Of a stretch of 64,000 nt of DNA, positions 26,252-39,985 are shown piece after piece. The stretch is taken from positions 91,734,697-91,798,696 of the forward strand of contig OX393551.1 in assembly GCA_947650365.1 (NCBI GenBank), given 5' to 3'. Position 1 is the stretch's first letter; each line of letters opens with the position of its first letter. The DNA is from Chamaelirium japonicum. Lineage: Eukaryota; Streptophyta; Magnoliopsida; Liliales; Melanthiaceae. Both the position numbers and the translations under genes were made by a program. The notes beneath the pieces were generated by a model. The model was not told the DNA's origin. It saw only the letters and a program-made list of their open reading frames with translations, and searched no databases.

Positions 26252-27164
26252 AATGAATTAGAATAGATTGTGCGAATGAATTAGAATGGATCGTACGAAT
26301 GAATCAGAATAGATTGTGCGAATGAATTAGAATGGATCGTACGAATGAAATAGAATGGATCGTGCGAATGAATTAGAATGGATCGTACGAATGAATTAGA
26401 ATGGATCATACGAATGAATTAAAATGGATCGTGCGAATGAATTAGAATGGATCATATGAATGAATTAGAATGGATCATACGAAGGAATTAGAATGGATCG
26501 TGCGAATATATTAGAATGGATCGTATGAATGAATTAGAATGGATTGTATGAATGAATTAGAATGGATCGTAGTAATGAATTAGAATGGATCCTACGAATG
26601 AATTAGAATAGATTGTGCGAATGAATTAGAATGGATCGTATGAATGATTTAGAAAGGATATATTCGTGCGAATGAATTAGAATGGATCGTATGAGTGTGA
26701 GTGAATTAGAATGGATCGTGCGAATGAATTAGAATGGATCGTTTTAATGAATTAGAATGGATCGTGCGAATGAATTAGAATGGATCGTACGAATGAGTAA
26801 GAATGGATCGTGCGAATGAATTAGAATGGATCATATGAATGAATTAGAATGGATCGTATGAATGAATTAGAATGGATCGTGCGAATAAATTAGAATGGAT
26901 TGTACGAATGAATTAGAATGGATCGTACGAATGAATTAGAATGGATTGTGCGAATGAATTAGAATGGATCGTACGAATGAATTAGAATGAATTAGAATGG
27001 ATACATTCATGCTAATGAATTAGAATGGATCATACGAATGAATTAGAATGGATTCATTCGTGCGAATGAATTAGAATGGATCGTGCGAATGAATTAGAAT
27101 GGATTGTACGAATGAATTAGAATGGATCGTACGAATGAATTAGAATGGATACATTCATGCGAAT
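26252..27164 (+). repeat. Forward monomer block
   Basis: Contains the 29-bp TGAGTGTGAGTG variant near 26692. It ends in the GGATACATTCATGCGAATCC junction, the same variant junction as near 36958. Confidence 0.93.
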
Positions 27165-27948
27165 CCATTCTATTTCATTCGTACGATCCATTCTAATTCA
27201 TTCGCACGATCCATTCTAATTCATTCGTACGATCCATTCTAATTCATTCGTACGATCCATTCTAATTCATTCGCACAATCTATTCTAATTCATTCGTACG
27301 ATCCATTCTAATTCATTCACAGGATCCATTCTAATTCATTCATACGATCCATTCTATTTCATTCGTACGATCCATTCTTACTCATTCGTACGATCCATTC
27401 TAATTCATTTGCACGAAGGTATCCATTCTAATTCATTCGTACTATCCATTCTAATTCCTTCGTACAATCCATTATAATTCCATTGTACGATCCATTCTAA
27501 TTCATTCCTCCGATCCATTCTAATTCATTCGTATGATCCATTCTAATTCTTTCGTATGATCCATTCTAATTCATTCATACGGTATGATTCATTCTAATTC
27601 ATTCGTACGATTCATTCTAATTCAATCCATTCTAATTCATTCATACGATCCATTCTATTTCATTCGTACAATCCATTCTAATACATTCTAATTTATTCGC
27701 ACGATCCATTCTAATTCATTCATACGATCCATTCTAATTCATTCATATGATCCATTCTAATTCATTCGCTCGATCCAATCTAATTCATTCGCACAATCTA
27801 TTCTAATTCATTCGTACGATCCATTCTAATTTATTCGCACGATCCATTCTAATTCATTCATACGATCCATTCTATTTCATTCGTACGATCCATTCTATTT
27901 CATTCGTATGATCCATTCTTACTCATTCGTACGATCCATTCTAATTCA
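27165..27948 (-). repeat. Reverse monomer block
   Basis: Carries TTTGCACGAAGGTATCC near 27408 and CATACGGTATGATTC near 27580. It ends AATTCATTGTGCGAATG with no palindromic transition. Confidence 0.93.
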
Positions 27949-28710
27949 TTGTGCGAATGAATTAGAATGGATCGTACGAATGAATTGGAATGGATACACT
28001 CGTGCAAATGAATTAGAATGGATCGTATGAATGAATTAAAGTGGATACATTCGTACAAATGAATTAGAATGGATCGTACGAATGAATTAGAATGGATACA
28101 TTCGTGCGAATGAATTAGAATGGATCGTACGAATGAAATAGAATGGATCGTACGAATGAATTAGAATGGAGCGTGCGAATAAATTAGAATGGATCATACG
28201 AAGGAATTAGAATGGATCGTACGAATGAATTAGAATGGATCGTAGTAATGAATTAGAATGGATCGTATGCATGAATTAGAATGGATCGTGCGACTGAATT
28301 AGAATGGATCGTACGAAGGAATTAGAATGGATCGTATGAATGAATTAGAATGGATCGTGCGAATGAATTAGAATGGATCGTATGAATGAAATAGAATGGA
28401 TTCGCAGGAATGAATTAGAATGGATCGTACGAATGAATTAGAATGGATACATTCGTGCGAATGAATTAGAATGGAACGTACGAATGAATTAGAATGGATC
28501 GTAGAATGGATCGTATGAATGAATTAGAATGGATCGTTCGAATGAGTAAGAATGGATCGTACGAATTAATTAGAATGGATTAAATTAGAATGAATCGTAC
28601 GAATGAATTAGAATGGATCGTACGAATGAATTAGAATGGTTCGTATGAATGAATTAGAATAGATTGTGCGAATGAATTAGAATGGATCGTGCGAATGAAT
28701 TAGAATGGAT

Positions 28711-30745
28711 CGTACTAATGAATTAGAATAGATTGTGCAAATGAATTAGAATGGATCGTACGAATGAGTTAGAATGGATCGTACGAATGAATTAGAATGT
28801 ATCGTATGAATGAATTAGAATGGATCGTGCGAATGAATTAGAATGGATCGTACGAATGAATTAGAATAGATTGTGCGAATGAATTAGAATGGATCGTACG
28901 AATGAATTAGAATGGATCGTACGAATGAATTAGAATGGATCATACGAATGAATTAGAATAGATTGTGCGAATGAATTAGAATGGATCGTACGAATGAATT
29001 AGAATGGATCGTACGAATGAATTAGAATAGATTGTGCGAATGAATTAGAATGGATCGTACGAATGAATCAGAATGGATCGTACGAATGAATTAGAATGGA
29101 TCGTATGAATGAAATAGAATGGATCGTGCGAATGAATTAGAATGGATCGTATTAATGAATTTGAATGGATCGTACGAATGAATTAGAATGGAACGTACGA
29201 ATGAATTAGAATGGATCGTAGAATGGATCGTATGAATGAATTAGAATGGATCGTACGAATGAATTAGAATAGATTGTGCGAATGAATTAGAATGGAACGT
29301 ACGAATGTATTAGAATGGATCGTAGAATGGATCGTATGAATGAATTAGAATGGATCGTTCGAATGAGTAAGAATGGATCGTACGAATTAATTAGAATGGA
29401 TTGAATTAGAATGAATCGTACGAATGAATTAGAATGGATCGTACGAATGAATTAGAATGGATCGTGCGAATGAATTAGAATGGATCGTGCGAATGAATTA
29501 GAATGGATCGTACTAATGAATTAGAATAGATTGTGCGAATGAATTAGAATGGATTGTGCGAATGAATTAGAATGGATCGTACGAATGAATTAGAATGGAT
29601 CGTACGAATGAATTAGAATGGATCGTGTGAATGAATTAGAATGGATCGTACGAATGAATTAGAATAGATTGTGCGAATGAATTAGAATGGATCGTACGAA
29701 TGAATTAGAATGGATCATACGAATGAATTAAAATAGATTGTGCGAATGAATTAGAATGGATCGTACGAATGAATTAGAATGGATCGTACGAATGAATTAG
29801 AATGGATCGTATGAATGAATTAGAATGGATCGTGCGAATGAATTAGAATGGATCGTACGAATGAAATAGAATGGATTCGCACGAATGTATCCGAATGGAT
29901 CGTACGAAGAAATTAGAATGGATCGTACGAAGGAATTAGAATGGATAGTACGAATGAATTAGAATGGATACCTTCGTGCAAATGAATTAGAATGGATCGT
30001 ACGAATGAGTAAGAATGGATCGTACGAATGAAATAGAATGGATCGTATGAATTAATTAGAATGGATCGTGCGAATGAATTAGAATGGATCGTACGAATGA
30101 ATTAGAATAGATTGTGCGAATGAATTAGAATGGATCGTACGAATGAATTAGAATGGATCGTACGAAGGAATTAGAATTGATCGTAAGAATGAATTAGAAT
30201 AGATTGTGTGAATGAATTAGAATGGATCGTACGAATGAATTGGAATGGATACATTCGTGTGAATGAATTAGAATGGATCGTATGAATGAATTAGAGTGGA
30301 TACATTCGTACAAATGAATTAGAATGGATCGTACGAATGAATTAGAATGGATCGTACGAATGAATTAGAATGGATCGTACGAATGAGTAAGAATGGATCG
30401 TACGAATAAAATAGAATGGATCGTATGAATGAATTATAATGGATACGTGCGAATGAATTAGAATTGTGATTTAGAATGGATCATACGAAGGAATTAGAAT
30501 GGATCGTGCTAATGAATTAGAATGGATTGTGCGAATGAATTAGAATGGATCGTACGAATGACTTAGAATGGATCGTTCGAATGAATTAGAATAGATTGTG
30601 CGAATGAATTAGAATGGATCGTATGAATGAATTAGAAAGGATACATTCGTGCGAATGAATTAGAATGGATCGTATGAGTGTGAATGAATTAGAATGGATC
30701 GTGCGAATGAATTAGAATGGATCGTATTAATGAATTAGAATGGAT
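28711..30745 (+). repeat. 2,035-bp higher-order repeat, copy 1
   Basis: Starts at CGTACTAATG. Marks: GAACGTACG at 29295 against 31330, TGTATCCG at 29886 against 31921. Both are exactly 2,035 bp apart. This copy has an extra 171 bp near 30170-30340 (seven monomers, two of them 28-bp forms), absent from copy 2. It also holds a shorter internal echo at an offset of about 798-821 bp (28534 against 29355). Confidence 0.9.
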
Positions 30746-32609
30746 CGTACTAATGAATTAGAATAGATTGTGCAAATGAATTAGAATGGATCGTACGAAT
30801 GAGTTAGAATGGATCGTACGAATGAATTAGAATGGATCGTATGAATGAATTAGAATGGATCGTGCGAATGAATTAGAATGGATCGTACGAATGAATTAGA
30901 ATAGATTGTGCGAATGAATTAGAATGGATCGTACGAATGAATTAGAATGGATCGTACGAATGAATTAGAATGGATCATACGAATGAATTAGAATAGATTG
31001 TGCGAATGAATTAGAATGGATCGTACGAATGAATTAGAATGGATCGTACGAATGAATTAGAATAGATTGTGCGAATGAATTAGAATGGATCGTACGAATG
31101 AATCAGAATGGATCGTACGAATGAATTAGAATGGATCGTATGAATGAATTAGAATGGATCGTGCGAATGAATTAGAATGGATCGTATTAATGAATTTGAA
31201 TGGATCGTACGAATGAATTAGAATGGAACGTACGAATGAATTAGAATGGATCGTAGAATGGATCGTATGAATGAATTAGAATGGATCGTACGAATGAATT
31301 AGAATAGATTGTGCGAATGAATTAGAATGGAACGTACGAATGAATTAGAATGGATCGTAGAATGGATCGTATGAATGAATTAGAATGGATCGTTCGAATG
31401 AGTAAGAATGGATCGTACGAATTAATTAGAATGGATTGAATTAGAATGAATCATACGAATGAATTAGAATGGATCGTACGAATGAATTAGAATGGATCGT
31501 GCGAATGAATTAGAATGGATCGTGCGAATGAATTAGAATGGATCGTACTAATGAATTAGAATAGATTGTGCGAATGAATTAGAATGGATTATGCGAATGA
31601 ATTAGAATGGATCGTACGAATGAATTAGAATGGATCGTACGAATAATTTAGAATGGATCGTGCGAATGAATTAGAATGGATCGTACGAATGAATTAGAAT
31701 AGATTGTGCGAATGAATTAGAATGGATCGTACGAATGAATTAGAATGGATCGTACGAATGAATTAAAATAGATTGTGCGAATGAATTAGAATGGATCGTA
31801 CGAATGAATTAGAATGGATCGTACGAATGAATTAGAATGGATCGTATGAATGAATTAGAATGGATCGTGCGAATGAATTAGAATGGATCGTACGAATGAA
31901 ATAGAATGGATTCGCACGAATGTATCCGAATGGATCGTACGAAGGAATTAGAATGGATCGTACGAAGGAATTAGAATGGATAGTACGAATGAATTAGAAT
32001 GGATACCTTCGTGCAAATGAATTAGAATGGATCGTACGAATGAGTAAGAATGGATCGTACGAATGAAATAGAATGGATCGTATGAATAAATTAGAATGGA
32101 TCGTGCGAATGAATTAGAATGGATCGTACGAATGAATTAGAATAGATTGTGCGAATGAATTAGAATGGATCGTACGAATGAATTAGAATGGATCGTACGA
32201 ATGAATTAGAATGGATCGTACGAATGAATTAGAATGGATCGTACGAATGAGTAAGAATGGATCGTACGAATAAAATAGAATGGATCGTATGAATGAATTA
32301 GAATGGATACGTGCGAATGAATTAGAATTGTGAATTAGAATGGATCATACGAAGGAATTAGAATGGATCGTGCTAATGAATTAGAATGGATTGTGCGAAT
32401 GAATTAGAATGGATCGTACGAATGACTTAGAATGGATCGTTCGAATGAATTAGAATAGATTGTGCGAATGAATTAGAATGGATCGTACGAATGAATTAGA
32501 AAGGATACATTCGTGCGAATGAATTAGAATGGATCGTATGAGTGTGAATGAATTAGAATGGATCATGCGAATGAATTAGAATGGATCGTATTAATGAATT
32601 AGAATGGAT
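30746..32609 (+). repeat. 2,035-bp higher-order repeat, copy 2
   Basis: Follows copy 1 head to tail. It is shorter because it lacks the 171-bp stretch, so the offset falls to 1,864 bp at GAATTGTGA (30461 against 32325). The shared order ends near 32609, after TATTAATGAATTAG. Confidence 0.9.
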
Positions 32610-32810
32610 CATGCGAATGAATTAGAATGGATCGTACGAATGAGTAAGAATGGATCGTGCGAATGAATTAGAATGGATTGTACGAATGAATTAGAATGGA
32701 TCGTACGAATGAATTAGAATGGATACATTCGTGCGAATCCATTCTATTTCATTCGTATGATCCATTCTAATTCATTCGCACGATCCATTCTAAATCATTC
32801 ATACGATCCA

Positions 32811-33212
32811 ATCTAATTCATTCGTACGATCCATTCTAATTCATTCGTACAATCCATTCTAATTCATTCGTACGATCCATTCTAATTCATTCATACGATC
32901 CATTCTAATTCATTAGCACAATCTATTCTAATTCATTTGTACGATCCATTATAATTCATTCGCACAATCCATTCTAATTCATTCGCACGAATGTATCCAT
33001 TCTAATTCATTTGTATGAATGTATCCACTCTAATTCATTCGTAATATCCATTCTAATTCATTAGCACGATCCATTCTAATTCATTCGTACGATCCATTCT
33101 AATTCATTTATACGATCCAATCTAATTCATTCATACGATCCATTCTAATTCATTCGTACGATCCATTCTAATTCATTCGTACGATCCATTCTAATTCGTG
33201 CGAATGTATCCA
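32811..33212 (-). repeat. 402-bp higher-order repeat, copy 1
   Basis: Marks are CATTAGCACAATC (32911), CATTTGTATGAATG (33008), CATTAGCACGATCC (33059) and GTGCGAATGTATCC (33198). This copy alone has the short unit CGTAATATCC near 33041. Confidence 0.92.
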
Positions 33213-33614
33213 TTCTAATTCATTCGTACGATCCATTCTAATTCATTCGTACAATCCATTCTAATTCATTCGTACGATCCATTCTAATTCATTCATACGA
33301 TCCATTCTAATTCATTAGCACAATCTATTCTAATTCATTTGTACGATCCATTATAATTCATTCGCACAATCCATTCTAATTCATTCGCACGAATGTATCC
33401 ATTCTAATTCATTTGTATGAATGTATCCACTCTAATTCATTCGTACGATCCATTCTAATTCATTAGCACGATCCATTCTAATTCATTCGTACGATCCATT
33501 CTAATTCATTTATACGATCCAATCTAATTCATTCATACGATCCATTCTAATTCATTCGTACGATCCATTCTAATTCATTCGTACGATCCATTCTAATTCG
33601 TGCGAATGTATCCA
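33213..33614 (-). repeat. 402-bp higher-order repeat, copy 2
   Basis: All four marks recur exactly 402 bp downstream, at 33313, 33410, 33461 and 33600. Confidence 0.92.
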
Positions 33615-33875
33615 TTCTAATTCATTCGTACGATCCATTCTAATTCATTCGTACGAATGTATCCATTCTAATTCATTTGTATGAATGTATCCACTCTAAT
33701 TCATTCGTACGATCCATTCTAATTCATTAGCACGATCCATTCTGATTCATTTGTACGATCCATTCTAATTCATTTATATGATCCAATCTAATTCATTCAT
33801 ACGATCCATTCTAATTCATTCATACGATCCATTCTAATTCATTCGTACGATCCATTCTAATTCATGCGAATGTAT
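33615..33875 (-). repeat. 402-bp higher-order repeat, partial copy 3
   Basis: The last three marks recur 264 bp on (33674, 33725 and 33865). The 138-bp deficit equals six monomers, and the CATTAGCACAATC part is missing. Confidence 0.88.
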
Positions 33876-34182
33876 CCATTCTAATTCATTCGTACGATCC
33901 ATTCTAATTCATTCGTACAATCCATTCTAATTCATTCGCACGATCCATTCACATTCACTCAAACGATCCATTCTAATTCATTCAAATGATCCATTCTAAT
34001 TCATTCGCACGAATGTATCCATTCTATTTCATTCGTACGATCCATTCTAATTCATTCGCACGATCCATTCTACTTCATTCATACGATCCATTCTAATTCA
34101 TTCGTACGATCCATTCTAATTCATTCGCACAATCTATTCTAATTCATTCGCACGAATGTATCCCTTCTAATTCATTCGTACA

Positions 34183-34384
34183 TGTATGAATGAATTAGAA
34201 TGGATCGTACGAATGAATTAGAGTTGATATATTCGTGCGAATGAATTAGAATGGATCGTACAAATGAATTTGATTGGATCGTATGAATGAATTATAATGG
34301 ATCATGCGAATGAATTAGAATAGATCATACGAATGAATTAGAATGGATCGTACGAATGAATTTGAATGGATACATTCGTGCGAA
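34183..34384 (+). repeat. Short forward block
   Basis: About nine F monomers between a TACATGTA dyad and a GGATACATTCGTGCGAATCC junction. Confidence 0.92.
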
Positions 34385-34716
34385 TCCATTCTATTTCATT
34401 CGTACAATCCATTCTAATTCATTCGCACGATCCATTCTAATTCATTCATACGATCCATTCTAATTCATTCGCACGATCAATTCTAATTCATTCATACGAT
34501 CCATTCTAATTCATTCGCACGATCCATTCTAATTCATTCACACTCATACGATCCATTCTAATTCATTCGCACGAATGTATCCTTTCTAATTCATTCGTAC
34601 GATCCATTCTAATTCATTCGCACAATCTATTCTAATTCATTCGAACGATCCATTCTAAGTCATTCGTACGATCCATTCTAATTCATTCGCACAATCCATT
34701 CTAATTCATTAGCACG
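34385..34716 (-). repeat. Reverse monomer block
   Basis: R monomers with CATTCACACTCATACG near 34537, a variant shared with 39668, 52868 and 55909. The block ends at the dyad CACGATCGTG (34713-34722). Confidence 0.92.
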
Positions 34717-35300
34717 ATCGTGCGAATGAATTAGAATGGATTGTGCGAATGAATTAGAATGGATTGTACGAATGAATTAGAATGGATCGTACGAATGAAT
34801 TAGAATGGATCGTACGTGAATTAGAATGGATTGAATTAGAATGAATCGTACGAATGAATTAGAATGGACCGTACGAATGAATTAGAATAGATCGTACGAA
34901 TGAATTAGAATGGATTGAATTAGAATGAGTCGTACGAATGAATTAGAATGGATCGTGCGAATGAATTAGAATGGATCGTACGAATGAATTAGAATGGATC
35001 GTACGAATGAATTAGAATGGATCGTACGAATGAATTAGAATGGATTGAATTAGAATGAATCGTACGAATGAATTAGAATGGATCGTACGAATGAATTAGA
35101 ATAGATCGTACGAATGAATTAGAATGGATTGAATTAGAATGAACCGTACAAATGAATTAGAATGAGGATCGTACGAATGAATTAGAATGGATCGTGTGAA
35201 TAAATTAGAATGGATCGTATGAATGAATTAGAATGGATCGTGCGAATGAATTAGAATATAGATCGTACGAATGAATTAGAATGGATTGTACGAATGAATT
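34717..35300 (+). repeat. Forward block rich in 15-bp short units
   Basis: GGATTGAATTAGAAT units recur at about 34827, 34911, 35041 and 35127. The spacing is irregular, roughly 85-130 bp. The block ends GAATTCGAATGTATCC (35296), a junction repeated 17,333 bp away at 52629. Confidence 0.92.
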
Positions 35301-36660
35301 CGAATGTATCCTTTCTAATTCATTCGTACGATCCATTCTAATTCATTCGTACGATCCATTCTAATTCATTCGCACGATCCATTCTAATTCATTCGCACGA
35401 TCCATTCTAATTTATTCATACGATCCATTCTAATTTAATTCGTACAATCCATTCTAATTCATTCGCACGATCCATTCGCATTCACTCAAACGATCCATTC
35501 TAATTCATTCGTACGATCCATTCTATTTCATTTGCACGAAGGTATCCATTCTAATTCATTCGTACTATCCATTCTAATTCCTTCGTACGATCCATTCTAA
35601 TTCATTCGTACGATCCATTCTAATTCATTCGCACGATCCATTCTAATTCATTCGTACGATCCATTCTATTTCATTCATACGATCCATTCTAATTCATTCA
35701 TACGATCCATTCAAATTCATTCGCACGATCCATTCTAATTCATTCGCATGATCCATTCTAATTCATTCGTACGATCGATTCTAATTCATTCATATGATCC
35801 ATTCTAATTCATTCGCACGAATGTATCCATTCTAATTCATTCGTACGGTCCATTCTAATTCATTCATACGATCCATCCTAATTCATTCGCACGAATGTAT
35901 CCATTCTAATTCATTCGTACAATCCATTCTATTTCATTCGTACGATCCATTCTTACTCATTCGTCCGATCTATTCGTATCCATTCTAATTCATTCGTACG
36001 ATCTATTCTAATTCATTCGTACGATCCATTCTAATTCATTAATACGATCCAATCTAATTCATTCATACGATCTATTCTAATTCATTCATACGATCCATTC
36101 TAATTCATTCGCACGATCCATTCTAATTCATTCGCACGATCCATTCTAATTCATTCATACGATCCATTCTAATACATTCGTACGATTCATTCTAATTCAA
36201 TCCATTCTAATTCATTCGTACGATCCATTCTAATTCATTCGTACGATCCATTCTAATTCATTCATACGATCCATTCTAATTCATTCGTACTATCCATTCT
36301 AATTCATTCGTACAATCCATTCTAATTCATTCGCACGATCCATTCGCATTCACTCAAACAATCCATTCTAATTCATTCATATGATCCATTCTAATTCATT
36401 CGCACGAATGTATCCATTCTAATTCATTCGTACGATCCATTCTAATTCATTTGTACGAATGTATCCATTCTAATTCGTTCATACGATCCATTCTAATTCA
36501 TTCGCACGAATGTATCCATTCTAATTCATTCGTACGATCCATTCTAATTCATTCTCACGATCCATTCTAATTCATTCGCACGATCCATTCTTACTCATTC
36601 GTACGATCCATTCTAATTCATTCGCACGATCCATTCTAATTCATTAATACGATCCATTCT
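35301..36660 (-). repeat. Reverse monomer block
   Basis: Contains the 35690-36080 segment repeated at 37141-37530. It ends with an irregular switch, CCATTCTCGAATAG. Confidence 0.93.
35690..36080 (-). repeat. 0.39-kb segment, copy A
   Basis: Shares GATCGATTC (35773 against 37225), ATCCATCC (35871 against 37323), CTTACTC, CATTCGTATCC and CATTAATACGATCCAATC with a copy 1,452 bp downstream. Confidence 0.87.
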
Positions 36661-36972
36661 CGAATAGATCGTGCGAATGAATTAGAATTGATCGTACGAA
36701 TGAATTGGAATGGATACATTCGTACGAATGAATTAGAATGGATCGTATGAATGAATTAGAGTGGATACATTCGTACAAATGAATTAGAATGGATCGTACG
36801 AATGAATTAGAATGGATACATTCGTGCGAATGAATTAGAATGGATCATATGAATGAATTAGAATGGATCGTTTGAGTGAATGCGAATGGATCGTGCGAAT
36901 GAATTAGAATGGATTGTACGAATGAATTAGAATGGATCGTACGAATGAATTAGAATGGATACATTCATGCGA
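36661..36972 (+). repeat. Forward monomer block
   Basis: F monomers with GAGTGGATACATTCG near 36759 and TTTGAGTGAATGCG near 36870, in the same order as 43766-43890 and 47997-48130. Confidence 0.92.
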
Positions 36973-38071
36973 ATCCATTCTATTTCATTCGTACGATCCA
37001 TTCTAATTCATTCGCACGATCCATTCTAATTCATTCGTATGATCCATTCTAATTCATTCGTACGATCCATTCTAATTCATTCGTACGATCCATTCTAATT
37101 CATTCGTACGATCCATTCTAATTCATTCGCACGATCCATTCTAATTCATTCATACGATCCATTCTAATTCATTCGCACGATCCATTCTAATTCATTCGCA
37201 CGATCCATTCTAATTCATTCGTACGATCGATTCTAATTCATTCATACGATCCATTCTAATTCATTCGCACGAATGTATCCATTCTAATTCATTCGTACGA
37301 TCCATTCTAATTCATTCATACGATCCATCCTAATTCATTCGCACGAATGTATCCTTTCTAATTCATTCGTACAATCCATTCTATTTCATTCGTACGATCC
37401 ATTCTTACTCATTCGTACGATCCATTCGTATCCATTCTAATTCATTCGTATGATCTATTCTAATTCATTCGTACGATCCATTCTAATTCATTAATACGAT
37501 CCAATCTAATTCATTCATACGATCCATTCTAATTTATTCGTACGATCCATTCTAATTCATTCGTGCGAACCATTCTATTTCATTTGCACGAAGGTATCCA
37601 TTCTAATTCATTCGTACTATCCATTCTAATTCCTTCGTACGATCCATTCTAATTCATTCGTACGATCCATTCTATTTCATTCATACGATCCATTCTAATT
37701 CATTCGTACGATCCATTCTAATTCCTTCGTATCCATTCTAATTCACTCATACGATCCATTCTAATTCATTTATACGAATCATTTTAATTCATTCGCACAA
37801 TCTATTCTAATTCATTCGTACGATCAATTCTAATTCATTCGCACGATCCATTCTAATTCATTCGTACGATCCATTCTAATTCATTCGTACGAATGTATCC
37901 ATTCTAATTCAATCCATTCTAATTCATTCGTACGATCCATTCTATTTCATTCGTACGATCCATTCTAATTCATTCGTACGATCCATTCTAATTCATTCGC
38001 ACGATCCATTCTAATTCATTCATACCATCCATTCTAATTCATTCGTACGATCCATTCTATTTCATTCGCAC
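36973..38071 (-). repeat. Reverse monomer block
   Basis: Holds copy B of the 0.39-kb segment (37141-37530) and TTTGCACGAAGGTATCC near 37585. It ends CGCACGATGAATTAG. Confidence 0.93.
37141..37530 (-). repeat. 0.39-kb segment, copy B
   Basis: Partner of 35690-36080 at a constant 1,452-bp offset. Confidence 0.87.
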
Positions 38072-38830
38072 GATGAATTAGAATGGATTCATTCGTGCGA
38101 ATGAATTAGAATGGATCGTACGAATGAATTAGAATGGATCGTACGAATGAATTAGAATGGATCGTATGAATGAATTAGAATGGATCGTGCGAATGAATTA
38201 GAATGGATCGTATTAATGAATTTGAATGGATCGTACGAATGAATTAGAATGGAACGTACGAATGAATTAGAATGGATCGTATGAATGAATTAGAATGGAT
38301 CGTATGAATGAGTAAGAATGGATCATACGAATGAATTAGAATGGATCGTACGAATGAATTAGAATGGATCGTACGAAATGTATCCATTCTAATTTATTCG
38401 TACGATCCAGTCTAATTCATTTGTACGAAGGAATTAGAAAGGATCGTATGAATGAATTAGAATGGATCGTACGAATGAAATAGAATGGATCCATTCTTAC
38501 TCATTCGTACGATTCATTCTAATTCAATCCATTCTAATTCATTCGCATGATCCATTCTAATTCATTCATACGATCGATTCTAATTCATTCATACGATCCA
38601 TTCTAATTTATTCGCACGATCCATTCTAATTCATTCGTACGATCTATTCTATTTCATTCGTACAATCCATTCTTACTCAATCGTATGATCCATTATAATC
38701 CATTCGCACAATCTATACGTGCGAATGAATTAGAATGGATCGTATGAGTGTGAATGAATTAGAATGGATCGTGCGAATGAGTAAGAATGGATTGTACGAA
38801 TGAGATAGAATTGATCGTACGAATGAATTA
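38072..38830. repeat. Composite F/R/F/R/F module, copy 2
   Basis: F 38072-38377, R 38378-38425, F 38426-38487, R 38488-38716, then F. The order TATTAATGAATTTG, GGAACGTACG, GAAATGTATCC, GAAGGAATTAGAAAGG (38427), GGATCCATTC, CTTACTCAATCG and ATCTATACG matches the region from about 40470 and, for the first part, 10880-11420. It lacks the 12-bp GGATCGTAGAAT unit found in the other copies. Confidence 0.88.
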
Positions 38831-39505
38831 GAATGGATACATTCATGCGAATGAAGTAGAATGGATCATACGAATGAATTAGAATGGATTCATTCGTGCG
38901 AATGAATTAGAATGGATCGTACGAATGAATTAGAATGGATTGAATTAGAATGAATTGTACGAATGAATTAGAATGGATTGTATGAATGAATTAGAATGAA
39001 TGAATTAGAATGGATCTTACGAATGAATTAGAATGGATCGTACGAATGAATTAGAATGGATCGTTCGAATGAATTAAAATAGATTGTGCGAATGAATTAG
39101 AATGGATCATACGAATGAGTAAGAATGGATCGTAGAATTAGAATGGATCGTATGAATGAATTAGAATGGATCGTGCGAATGAATTAGAATGGATACATTC
39201 GTGCGAATGAATTAGAATGGATCGTATGAATGAAATAGAGTGGATACATTCGTACAAATGAATTAGAATGGATCGTACGAATGAATTAGAATGGATCATA
39301 CGAATGAATTAGAATGGATCGTTTGCGTGAATGCGAATGGATCGTGCGAATGAATTAGAATGGATTGTACGAATGAAATAGAATGGATCGTACGAATGAA
39401 ATAGAATGGATCGTACGAATGAATTAGAATGGATCGTATGAATGAATTAGAATGGATCGTGCGAATGAATTAGAATGGATCGTACGAATGAAATAGAATG
39501 GATTC
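38831..39505 (+). repeat. Forward monomer block
   Basis: F monomers with GAATGAATGAATTAG near 38997 and TTTGCGTGAATGCG near 39312. It ends in the GGATTCGCACGAATG junction. Confidence 0.92.
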
Positions 39506-39985
39506 GCACGAATGTATCCATTCTAATTCATTCGTACGATCCATTCTAATTCATTCGTACAATCTATTCTAACTCATTCGTACGATCCATTCTAATTCAT
39601 TCGCACGATCCATTCTAATTAATTAATAATCCATTCTAATTCATTCGCACGATCCATTCTAATTCATTCACACTCATAAGATCCATTCTAATTCATTCGC
39701 ACGAATGTATCCTTTCTAATTCATTCGTACGATCCATTCTAATTCATTCGCACAATCTATTCTAATTCATTCGAACGATCCATTCTAATTCATTCGTACG
39801 ATCCATTCTAATTCATTCGTACGATCCATTCTAATTCATTCGCACGATCCATTCTAATTCATTCGCACGATCCATTCTAATTCATTCGTACGATCCATTC
39901 TAATTCATTTATACGATCCAATCTAATTCATTCATACGATCCATTCTAATTCTTTCGCACGAATGTATCCATTCTAATTCATTCG
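39506..39985 (-). repeat. Reverse monomer block
   Basis: R monomers with a short unit TTAATTAATAATCC near 39619. The block ends in the perfect dyad CATTCGTACGAATG. Confidence 0.93.

Larger units (their letters stand above)
27949..32733 (+). repeat. Longest uninterrupted forward block
   Basis: A 4.8-kb F block holding the 2,035-bp tandem repeat. GGATTCGCACGAATGTATCCGAATGG occurs twice inside it (about 29875 and 31910). There the window's common F-to-R junction is followed by F sequence again, so the junction has been rejoined or interrupted. Confidence 0.95.
32734..34182 (-). repeat. Reverse monomer block
   Basis: An R block built mainly from the 402-bp tandem repeat, then ordinary monomers with CATTCACTCAAACG near 33953. 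It ends at the TACATGTATG palindrome. Confidence 0.94.
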
